A stretch of DNA of 13,551 bases from an uncultured Lachnospiraceae bacterium (GTDB lineage: Bacteria > Bacillota > Clostridia > Lachnospirales > Lachnospiraceae). Position numbers and translations under genes: made by a program. The stretch lies in the NCBI GenBank assembly GCA_910588565.1, contig CAJUPF010000076.1:1-13551 (forward strand), in the 5' to 3' direction. Below, piece by piece: positions 6,609-13,551 of the stretch. The notes under the pieces are model-generated. The model made no database searches. It saw only the letters and a list, made by a program, of their open reading frames with translations, and had not been told where the DNA came from. Each line of letters opens with the position of its first letter. The stretch's first letter is position 1.

Positions 6609-9602
6609 ATGGAAATTTGTAAAAAGCGGGCATTATCGTTTATATTGACTCTGGCGCTGCTTGTGGGATGCTTTGCGGGAACAGGATTGACTGCGAGGGC
6701 AGCAGGAGACAGATATTTAATACAGGTCAGGGTTGTTGACAGACAGGGAAACCCTTTGAAAGGGGTAGTTCTTAAGCTGCAGACATATTCGGGCGATGAG
6801 ACGAAGGCAGAAAAGGCATCTGATGAAAATGGAATGTGGGAATACCAGACAAATACCCTTTCGTCAGGCACATTCAAGTTAGTGCTGGCGTCATCAGAGT
6901 ACAAAGCTATAACAGACAGAATTCTCTATATGGTCAATTACCAGGGCGCAATCCTGTCAATCAATTCAGAAGACTGGACCGGGGAAGAAAATATAGAGTT
7001 TGTAGTGGCAGAGAAAAGCGATACGTCAGATAAAAGCTCGGTTACAATCAGGCTGGTAGATGAAGCAGGAGTTTTGGTGACGGATGAAAGTGTGTATCTG
7101 AATATCACAGATGAAGGATTAAAGGAAACACAGCCGTCCTTTGCCACGACTACTGTAAAACCGGAAAGTGGAGAATATACTTATAAGATGGCAGATCCTG
7201 CAGAAACGACATGTACCATTACACTGCATCCAGATGTAACAGAATATACGGCAGAACCGATGAAGCTTACAGTCAGCTCTACTGGGGAGATTCTTACTGT
7301 GAATGATAAGGAGTACGATGGAGCCCCGGTGAATATGGTACTGAAGAAGGCGGGCTTAGAAGATCCGTCTATCAATAAAAAATCAATTACGATCCAGGTG
7401 GTAGATGAAGAGGGAAATCTGGTAACAGATTCTGGCATTTCTCTTGGGATGATTCAGGAGAGTCTCGGAACATTTGAAAAAGAGGAAAAACTCGAAGATG
7501 GAGTATTTACATATAATACAGGGACGAATGACTTTTCGGCAACATTCAGGATCCAGCTTCATTCATCTGTAACTGGATACACGGCCGCGCCGGTTGTATT
7601 TAAGACAAATAAGCAGTGCGAGATTACGACAGTAAATGATACGCCCTATGACGGGAAGCCAGTAAAGATGACTGTGGTCAGGGAGAACACGGATCCGTCA
7701 CAGATGGCAAAGATTTCAGGTCTTACAAGTGAAGTCCCGGGTACAATTGGTGCAGATGGAACGGAGATCGAGCTTACTGTTGACGGTGAGAATCTGACGA
7801 CAGGAAACTGGGGCGTAAAGATTGAAAAATATAAAAAGGGTACAACAGAGCCGGCAGAAAAGAGGGCGGGAGAGAACTCTTCATACAAGGTAACAGAAGC
7901 CAGGAAAGCAAAAGTAACGATTGACACGAATATGTCAAAAGATGATGTGGATATTAAAATTATTGTAGGCGCGAAAAAAGGAGGAACCATTGAACCGCAG
8001 CAGACAAAACTGATCACACAGTCAGGCAACAGCAGAGTGCTGTTATCTGTAAAGCTGGTGGATGCGAATAGTTCTTCAGTGACACAGTCAGGCTTAGAAC
8101 TTGTTTCGTGCCCGGAAGACTATAAAGATTATGGGGACATATATGAAGAGCCATTACGGTTAGATTCTGAGAGCGGGGAATATATATTTGAGCCAGAAGA
8201 ATACGAGTCCGGAAACTACATAATTGAGATGAAGGAGAACGACCTGGGTTATGAAATGGATCCGCATACAGTGAGAATAGCATCTTCCTATTACGTAATA
8301 ACTGAGGTGGATGGAAATGTATATGACGGTAATCCGGTAAGCTTTCAGGTGACGTCTCAGGCTTCGGACGATCCTGTAGTTATTACAGGAGTAAAGGCGT
8401 CTCCAGAAACAGTTCCAGCCAGTGGAGGAACCATAGAACTGGCTGTAGAGGGGACTGGTCTGACACAGCGTAATCTGGATGTAAAGGTAAACAGATATAA
8501 AAAAGGAGTATTATTGTCTGATTCCGACTCCAGATCTAAAAGGCCCACAGTTACCATGACAGAGAATGGAGCCACAGTGGAGATTGGGAAAAATACATAC
8601 AGAGACGGGCTTACTCTTGAATTTGTCGTAACGCCGAAAGGTGCATCGGATGGGAATGAGGAGAAAAAAGCAGCAGCAGTACAAGAGGGAAATAAGCTTG
8701 GCGGAGTAACCATAAGACTGGTAGACCAGTCGGGTAAGCTGATAACGGAAGAAGGCTTAAGTCTTGAAGGCAGGAATAAGTCATTTCCCCTCTCAGCAGA
8801 CGGGAAGGTGGTATGCGGCGAAAAGGCCGGAGAGTTTGTATTTGAGGATATAGACGGAAATGCGGACCCGACATACGAGATTTCACTGGCAGGTGGAGAG
8901 ACGCTTGGTTATGAGATGACGCCATTTGAGATTAAAACACATTTTGGAGAAATACGAGAGGTGGGCAAAGATTCGTATACCGGAGCTCCAGTGGATATTA
9001 CGGTGCTAAAGAAGGGGGCGGAGGATGACGACAAAGACCCAGCGCCGCCTGTGAAGCCCCAGACTCCTCAGCCGGTAAAAGTAGGCAGCATCAGTCTTAG
9101 CGCTATTTCCGGGAAAATTGCTGCAGGCAGGAAGATTCAGATGACGGCAGCAGTCTCACCGGCAAATGCAGCAAATAAGACTGTCATATACAAGAGCAGT
9201 AATACAAAGTATGCAGCAGTAAGCGCGTCTGGAAAGGTGACGGTGAAAAAGGCAGGAGCAGGAAAGACTGTAACCATTACCGCAACGGCAGCAGACGGCA
9301 GCGGAAAAAGCGCATCCTATAGAATCAAGATTATGAAAAATGCTGTAAAGAGTGTAAAGATCAAGGGTGCAAAGGCGGTAAAGGCAGGCAGGAAGCTGAA
9401 GTTAAAAACTGTAGTTAAAACAACTGGCAAAAAAGTGAATAAGAAGCTGAAATGGACAAGCTCAAATTCTAGATATGCGTCTGTATCTTCCAGTGGAGTT
9501 GTAAAGGCAAAGAAAGCTGGAAAGGGAAAGGCAGTTAAGATTACGGCTATGGCTACAGATGGAAGTAACAAGAAGAGTACTGTAAGGGTTAAAATCAAAT
9601 AA
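6609..9602 (+). CDS. Modular secreted surface protein, paralogue of the upstream gene
   Basis: A 997-aa secreted protein, 37 bp after the previous stop. The ATG follows GAGGAGGG with short spacing. Residues 1-31 closely match the signal of the upstream protein (KKRALSFILTLALLVGCFAG), with ARA-A as a signal peptidase I site and LVGC (Cys21) as a possible lipobox. It carries five divergent copies of the shared beta module at about 36-138, 142-250, 255-360, 475-582 and 695-803, with ends such as LTVNDKEYDGAPVNMVL. Between copies lie two Ig-like modules with a 'GGT'-type core (about 363-470 and 588-692). A short acidic then Pro-rich linker (805-822) leads to two Lys-rich BIG2 domains (823-997) ending VRVKIK. 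It has no LPXTG, SLH or membrane anchor. There is no FIVAR or MucBP-like module, so it is a simpler version of protein 1 with older, diverged repeats. I infer a cell-surface binding or structural role. No promoter is visible, so it is likely co-transcribed with its neighbour. Confidence 0.92.
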   Translation: MEICKKRALSFILTLALLVGCFAGTGLTARAAGDRYLIQVRVVDRQGNPLKGVVLKLQTYSGDETKAEKASDENGMWEYQTNTLSSGTFKLVLASSEYKAITDRILYMVNYQGAILSINSEDWTGEENIEFVVAEKSDTSDKSSVTIRLVDEAGVLVTDESVYLNITDEGLKETQPSFATTTVKPESGEYTYKMADPAETTCTITLHPDVTEYTAEPMKLTVSSTGEILTVNDKEYDGAPVNMVLKKAGLEDPSINKKSITIQVVDEEGNLVTDSGISLGMIQESLGTFEKEEKLEDGVFTYNTGTNDFSATFRIQLHSSVTGYTAAPVVFKTNKQCEITTVNDTPYDGKPVKMTVVRENTDPSQMAKISGLTSEVPGTIGADGTEIELTVDGENLTTGNWGVKIEKYKKGTTEPAEKRAGENSSYKVTEARKAKVTIDTNMSKDDVDIKIIVGAKKGGTIEPQQTKLITQSGNSRVLLSVKLVDANSSSVTQSGLELVSCPEDYKDYGDIYEEPLRLDSESGEYIFEPEEYESGNYIIEMKENDLGYEMDPHTVRIASSYYVITEVDGNVYDGNPVSFQVTSQASDDPVVITGVKASPETVPASGGTIELAVEGTGLTQRNLDVKVNRYKKGVLLSDSDSRSKRPTVTMTENGATVEIGKNTYRDGLTLEFVVTPKGASDGNEEKKAAAVQEGNKLGGVTIRLVDQSGKLITEEGLSLEGRNKSFPLSADGKVVCGEKAGEFVFEDIDGNADPTYEISLAGGETLGYEMTPFEIKTHFGEIREVGKDSYTGAPVDITVLKKGAEDDDKDPAPPVKPQTPQPVKVGSISLSAISGKIAAGRKIQMTAAVSPANAANKTVIYKSSNTKYAAVSASGKVTVKKAGAGKTVTITATAADGSGKSASYRIKIMKNAVKSVKIKGAKAVKAGRKLKLKTVVKTTGKKVNKKLKWTSSNSRYASVSSSGVVKAKKAGKGKAVKITAMATDGSNKKSTVRVKIK

Positions 9603-9617
9603 CAGATTCACAGAAGA

Positions 9618-9654
9618 CCGCTGCATATTTCTGTATGGCAGATATATGCAGCGG
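9618..9654 (+). promoter_or_regulatory. Intergenic hairpin, possible attenuator before the third gene
   Basis: An 11-bp perfect inverted repeat (9618-9628 with 9644-9654) has a small inner CTG/CAG pair and a 5-nt tip loop. It is followed by ATTTTAAAG, too short a T-run for a strong terminator. It sits in the 72-bp gap, 20 bp before the ATG at 9675, so it could reduce read-through or stabilise the 3' end of the upstream message. It could also partly mask the weak ribosome binding site. Confidence 0.5.
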
Positions 9655-9674
9655 ATTTTAAAGAAAGGGAAAGT

Positions 9675-12600
9675 ATGAAAGCAGGACGAATAAAAAGAAT
9701 AGCAGCTGTGGCGCTCGCAGCAATTTTGACGGCAACAGGCAGTTTTTCCATGGGATATACAGTAAGGGCGGATAGCTGCGGCGGATTGGAGGAAGAGGAT
9801 ATATACGATCCTGGGGAGGATGAGGTGATTAAAGATCCGGCGCTCCACTGGGCGGTTCGCTCATCTCTTAATTCAATTAAGGACAGGCCAAAACTTACGG
9901 CAGAACTGGTGGGCAGCAAACAGGTAAAGAACATATCCTATGCTTTATGTGCACATGCAGAAGATTTTGCAGGATGGAACAAGCAGTACTGGATTAAGAG
10001 CCTGGAAGGCCTTCAATACGCAAAATCAGCTAAAATGATTGAGATCTGTTATTCAAATGAAGGGCAGAAAGGGGAAAATGAGATTAAGGACTTATCCCCT
10101 CTTTCTAATCTTTCGCAGCTGCAGAAATTGATCTTAAAGCAGAATAATATTGATAATATCAGCCCGCTGACAGGCATGGCCGGCCTTCAGGAGCTTGACG
10201 TGTCTGGCAACTACGGAATCAGTGATGTATCTGTAGTTGCGAATATGCCAAAACTAAAAATCCTTGTGCTTGGAAATAATGTGATTACAGATATCAGCGC
10301 AGTGACTGAACTTCAGGAGCTGCAGTATCTAGATATTCAGGAAAATAATATAGAATCTCTGCCAGATATGAGTAAATTAAAAAATATGCGTACTTTTATA
10401 GCATCAGGAAATCACCTTACCAATGAGGATGTGAAGAAGATCGCAGCCATGAGGGGGTTAAACGAACTGAGCCTGCAGAACAACCCGTCCATTACAGATA
10501 TAAAGCCTTTGGCAAGGCTTTTGTATCTTGAAAAAGAGAAAACACTGCTTCCTTCTGGCGCTGAGGGAGAAAAAGAGAACCTCTTCGCGGCAATTGAAGT
10601 AAACAAATTATTCAATAAGTTTAATATTAGTAAAATGCAGCCATCGGATTCTGAAAACGTCGGGGCGGCGCTGGATGCCTATGATGCTCTTAGCGATGCT
10701 CAGAAAGCCTTTTTTGACCCAGGAAGGATAGCGGCGGCGCGTGATAATAAAAAACTTGTGGATGAAGGCTTTGAAGCACAGTATTATGAAGAATATGATG
10801 AGGATGGGGAGATTCAGCCTGTTTTGGACCGTATCCAGATTACCGTTGTGGATAAGAACGGGAAGCCTGTGCCAGGAATTACGTTCCGTAAAAAGGGCTT
10901 AGGAGAAAAGGATATCACAACGGACAAAAACGGAATGCTTGAAATCAGGCACACATTGAATGATTCAAACTGGGATCATTCGATTACCCTGAAAGATGCA
11001 GGCTATGTGGCAATACCAGAAAAGATAGAATATGAGGTAAAAGACGGTAAGACCTATATTGTAAATGGAAAACGTGTTACAGGATATGAAAAGCATCAGA
11101 TTATGATTGTACCGGCAGACGAATATGTGGATAAGGCACAGCTAAAGGAGGCTTTGGAAGAGGCAGAAGAGGTTGGAGAAGAATATAAGTATACTGCAGA
11201 GAGTTATAAAGCTTACACAGATGCATTAAGTATAGCACAGACCGTTTATGATGGTGGGGATGCTTCGCAGGAAGAAATAAATGAAGCGGCGCTGAACTTG
11301 AAAAATGCGGTGCATGGACTGCAGAAGGCCGATGTCCTGACAACATTAAAATTAATTGTAAAGGATGTTAATGGAAATCCATTTACCAGACCATTTAAAT
11401 TTCAGATCTATACAACTGGACAAGAGGGCAAAGATCCTGCGGCGTGGAATAAATTATCAGACGCAGAAACCGGCGTGGTTTATCTGGAAGCATCTCCTGG
11501 ATGGGCGGATGGTAAGCAGTGGACAGTTGATGCGTGTTATGAAGAGCCTTATGATGTGACATTGACAGATACTGTCATAGGCGTAAAAGATAACGGGCAG
11601 AGATATTTTAAAACAGTGGACGGACAGAACGCAGGGCCAGATTTCGAAAAGACGGTCATAGTAAAAGCAAACGACAGCACATCGCCAGGAGTTGAGAAAA
11701 GAACGCCAGACAACACTGTTTTGAAACAAAGGTTAGAGGCAGCAAAGCAATACACGGCAGACGGCTATACAGAAATGTCATTTGCCAGCCTGCAGACAGC
11801 AATTCAAAAAGCAGAGGAAGCCGCAGAGAAAGAAGGAGCTTCCCAGGAGGATTACAATGCAGCGGCAGCATTGCTTAAGGAAGCAGAGGAAGGACTGGCA
11901 GATCAGGCAGACACCATTGCGCTGGAAAAAGCTCTGGACCGTTATGTGGGATATACTGCAGAGCTTTATCTCACCAGTACATGGGAAAAATATGATGCAG
12001 CATACCAGTTTGCAAAAGAGGTCTATGAAGAGACAAATTCTACGCAAGAGCAGGTAGACGAAGCACTTTCTAAGCTTGTAAAAGCAGAGAGGGCGCTGCA
12101 GCTCAGAGGCGATAAAAAAGTACTTGGAAATAAACTTCAGGAAGCGAAGGCGCTTAAGGCCGATGATTATATTAGTGGATATGATAATCTGCAGAACGCA
12201 ATCACAGAGGCCCAGAAAGTTTATGATAAGACAGAAGCATTATCATCTGAAATAGACGAAGCAATGGAAAAGCTGCAGTCAGCTCTTGACGCATTGGTGA
12301 AAAAACCAGCGGAGATAAATTATGAATGCTATCCCATGGTCTTTAGAGCAATGGTGAAAGACGAGTCCCAGAATCCTCTGCCAGGAGTATTATTCCAGGT
12401 ATCTATTGAGGGAGAATCGAAAACAGAAACTGTTCAGACAGATGAAAACGGAGTTTTAGAGTACCATATTGATGGGTCATATCATGGAAAAAAGACAACA
12501 GTCAAGCTTGCAGACCAAAGATATACAACGACAGATGAACACTGGTTCATTACAAAAGGATCCAGTTCACTAATATTTAGCATTACAACAATCAATGGAA

Positions 12601-13220
12601 AAGACTACCAGGACGGAACAAAGCTGACCTACACACTAAAACCGCAAAAGACAGAAGAACCCCCGCAGAAGCCGCAGCAGCCAGCCGTAAAAGAAATTAA
12701 GGTGCAAAAAATAAAAATTTCCGGGAGCTCAAAGAAAATTGCAGCCGGAAAGAAGATCACGCTGTCTGCAGACGTCAAGCCAGTAAATGCAGCCAATAAA
12801 AGGATTGTATGGAAATCCAGTAATACTAAGGTTGCTACAGTAAATGCCAAAGGCGTAGTAACACTGAAAAAGAAAACCGGCGGCAGGAAAGTAACCATCA
12901 CTGCAGCAGCGGCAGATGGAAGCGGCGTATTAGGAAAATACACCATTACATCCATGAAAAACCCTGTAAAAAAGGTAATGATCTCCGGAGCAAAGGCAGT
13001 GAAAGCCGGAAAAAGCCTAAAGCTAAAAGCAAAGGTCACAGCCCCAAAAGGTGCTTATAAAAAAGTCATCTGGACAAGCAGCAACAAAAAATATGCATCA
13101 GTATCCGCCGTCGGAAAAGTAAAAACATACAAAGCCGGAAAGGGCAAAAATGTCAAAATTACTGCAAAAGCAGCAGACGGCAGCGGCAAAAAGAAAACAG
13201 TAACAATCAAGATTAAGTAG
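9675..13220 (+). CDS. Secreted internalin-like leucine-rich repeat protein with FIVAR and BIG2 modules
   Basis: An 1181-aa secreted protein. The start ATG has only a weak ribosome binding site (AAAGGGAAAG). Residues 1-32 are a clear signal peptide (GRIKR n-region, hydrophobic core, cleavage VRA-D). An internalin-like cap (about 50-105) with a DPALHWAV motif precedes leucine-rich repeats (about 107-280), about 22 aa each, of the type LQKLILKQNNIDNISPLTGM. A helical stretch (about 295-365) has the AYDALSDAQKAFF motif common in clostridial surface proteins. Three copies of the shared beta module follow (about 383-478, 550-663, 880-990), interleaved with four FIVAR-type three-helix modules (about 484-546, 676-743, 744-813, 814-875). 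A Pro/Gln-rich linker (991-1003) leads to two Lys-rich BIG2 domains (1005-1181) ending TIKIK. No LPXTG, SLH or membrane anchor is seen. Leucine-rich repeats suggest protein-protein contact; the partner is unknown. It is last of the three, just before the terminator. Confidence 0.93.
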   Translation: MKAGRIKRIAAVALAAILTATGSFSMGYTVRADSCGGLEEEDIYDPGEDEVIKDPALHWAVRSSLNSIKDRPKLTAELVGSKQVKNISYALCAHAEDFAGWNKQYWIKSLEGLQYAKSAKMIEICYSNEGQKGENEIKDLSPLSNLSQLQKLILKQNNIDNISPLTGMAGLQELDVSGNYGISDVSVVANMPKLKILVLGNNVITDISAVTELQELQYLDIQENNIESLPDMSKLKNMRTFIASGNHLTNEDVKKIAAMRGLNELSLQNNPSITDIKPLARLLYLEKEKTLLPSGAEGEKENLFAAIEVNKLFNKFNISKMQPSDSENVGAALDAYDALSDAQKAFFDPGRIAAARDNKKLVDEGFEAQYYEEYDEDGEIQPVLDRIQITVVDKNGKPVPGITFRKKGLGEKDITTDKNGMLEIRHTLNDSNWDHSITLKDAGYVAIPEKIEYEVKDGKTYIVNGKRVTGYEKHQIMIVPADEYVDKAQLKEALEEAEEVGEEYKYTAESYKAYTDALSIAQTVYDGGDASQEEINEAALNLKNAVHGLQKADVLTTLKLIVKDVNGNPFTRPFKFQIYTTGQEGKDPAAWNKLSDAETGVVYLEASPGWADGKQWTVDACYEEPYDVTLTDTVIGVKDNGQRYFKTVDGQNAGPDFEKTVIVKANDSTSPGVEKRTPDNTVLKQRLEAAKQYTADGYTEMSFASLQTAIQKAEEAAEKEGASQEDYNAAAALLKEAEEGLADQADTIALEKALDRYVGYTAELYLTSTWEKYDAAYQFAKEVYEETNSTQEQVDEALSKLVKAERALQLRGDKKVLGNKLQEAKALKADDYISGYDNLQNAITEAQKVYDKTEALSSEIDEAMEKLQSALDALVKKPAEINYECYPMVFRAMVKDESQNPLPGVLFQVSIEGESKTETVQTDENGVLEYHIDGSYHGKKTTVKLADQRYTTTDEHWFITKGSSSLIFSITTINGKDYQDGTKLTYTLKPQKTEEPPQKPQQPAVKEIKVQKIKISGSSKKIAAGKKITLSADVKPVNAANKRIVWKSSNTKVATVNAKGVVTLKKKTGGRKVTITAAAADGSGVLGKYTITSMKNPVKKVMISGAKAVKAGKSLKLKAKVTAPKGAYKKVIWTSSNKKYASVSAVGKVKTYKAGKGKNVKITAKAADGSGKKKTVTIKIK

Positions 13221-13276
13221 GGCGAGTCGGGGACGGGGTATTTTTAAAAATACCCCGTCCCCGACTTGCCTTTTTT
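13221..13276 (+). terminator. Strong palindromic terminator
   Basis: Starts at the base after the TAG of the third surface-protein gene. A 50-bp palindrome (25-bp arms 13221-13245 and 13246-13270, one G-U pair, no separate loop) is followed by six T (13271-13276). The arms contain GTCGGGGACGGGGTA, far more G+C-rich than the surroundings. It is a very strong rho-independent terminator rightward and might also act leftward. Its unusual G+C-rich core resembles a dispersed palindromic repeat rather than a locally evolved terminator. Confidence 0.9.
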
Positions 13277-13294
13277 ATGTAGGTGGGCTATAAT
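13266..13294 (+). promoter_or_regulatory. Probable promoter overlapping the terminator arm
   Basis: TTGCCT (13266-13271, 4 of 6 to consensus), a 17-bp spacer, and TATAAT (13289-13294, perfect). The -35 lies in the last bases of the terminator stem and the first T of its T-run. Predicted start is near 13301, giving a leader of about 58 nt before ATG 13359. Confidence 0.55.
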
Positions 13295-13358
13295 TTTGAA
13301 TAGTGAAATTTGAAAAGGCTGCAGAAAACAGTAGCTTGTAAGGAGAGTGTAACGAAAA

Positions 13359-13551
13359 ATGAAAAAAATACTAATTATTGACAAAAATCTTGAAGAAGCA
13401 GACCTCTTAAAAGAGATTTTGGAAGAAGACTATGAAATTAAGATTTCGGATACTGCAAAGGGTGGTCTTGAAGAAGCAAATAGTGGAAGATATTCCTTAA
13501 TTCTTCTGTCAGAAGCCATACCTGAGATGACAGATTTCCTGCTGCTTAAAG
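13359..13551 (+). CDS. Receiver-domain protein lacking the phospho-acceptor Asp (partial)
   Basis: The ATG has AAGGAGAG (13340-13347) 11 nt upstream. Only 64 codons lie in the window; the frame runs off the end. The start KKILIIDKNLEEADLLKEIL is the first strand and helix of a CheY-like receiver. RYSLILLSEAIPEM aligns with the usual 'pDLILLDimmPgM' around the phosphorylation site, but the Asp is replaced by Ser51. The acidic pair of the first loop is also altered, to Asp8-Lys9. It therefore cannot be phosphorylated in the usual way, at least from what is visible, and looks like a pseudo-receiver used for protein contact or constitutive signalling. Whether a DNA-binding, GGDEF/EAL or other output domain follows is outside the window. 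It has its own promoter, so it is adjacent to the surface proteins but not in their operon. Confidence 0.8.
   Translation, partial: MKKILIIDKNLEEADLLKEILEEDYEIKISDTAKGGLEEANSGRYSLILLSEAIPEMTDFLLLK

Noticed and set aside
2117..9010. Self-formed Lys-Asn isopeptide bonds in the shared module, as in CnaB domains
   Set aside because: The candidate Lys in the first strand (ITIKLVD) is Arg or Gln in several copies of protein 2, so the reactive residue is not conserved. A bond in only some copies cannot be excluded.
2009..13220. Sortase-anchored pilus locus
   Set aside because: No LPXTG-like motif with a hydrophobic tail at any C-terminus, and no sortase gene in the window.

Overview
The window looks like low-GC Bacillota DNA, most likely from a gut Lachnospiraceae relative (for example the Dorea / Blautia / Mediterraneibacter group). 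The grounds are strong AGGAGG-type ribosome binding sites, A+T-rich spacers with sigma-A promoters, and secreted proteins ending in Lys-rich tandem Ig-like group 2 (BIG2) modules, a style I associate with that family. The family placement is inference from style; no marker gene is present.

Layout. (1) Positions 2-1594, minus strand: a small, partly degraded transcription unit. It has a promoter at 1594-1566, a 48-codon ORF with a good ribosome binding site (1481-1335), a 329-aa Cys-containing protein of unknown function in the -1 frame (1323-334, open frame back to 1446), a broken lipoprotein gene (323-50) and a hairpin at 35-2 that probably ends the unit. (2) 1595-1927: A+T-rich divergent spacer with two short palindromes and no convincing gene. 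(3) 1928-13276, plus strand: one promoter (1928-1956) followed by three large secreted modular proteins in tandem (1520, 997 and 1181 aa), closed by a very strong palindromic terminator (13221-13276). (4) 13289 to the end: a promoter whose -35 lies in the terminator arm, then the start of a receiver-domain gene running off the window.

The three large genes are the core of the window. All have an export signal, all end in the same roughly 175-aa basic BIG2 pair after a Pro-rich or flexible linker, and none has a sortase motif, membrane anchor or SLH domain. By my reading they share one roughly 105-aa beta-rich module, 13 copies in all (5+5+3), that begins with a '[IV]xxxVD..G' strand and ends with a 'xVNGKxYxGxxVxMxV'-like strand. 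Proteins 1 and 2 also share a second Ig-like module with a 'GGT' core (about five copies). Protein 1 adds a FIVAR helical module and a MucBP-like module; protein 3 adds an internalin-like leucine-rich repeat region and four FIVAR modules. I read this as a surface adhesin / cell-envelope locus built by duplication and domain shuffling. Actual ligands cannot be read from the sequence.

In protein 1 the shared module is repeated five times in tandem with a 330-333 bp period, including a perfect 251-bp direct repeat, so copy number is probably unstable. The following receiver-like gene lacks the phospho-acceptor Asp in the visible part, so it is an atypical (pseudo-)receiver.
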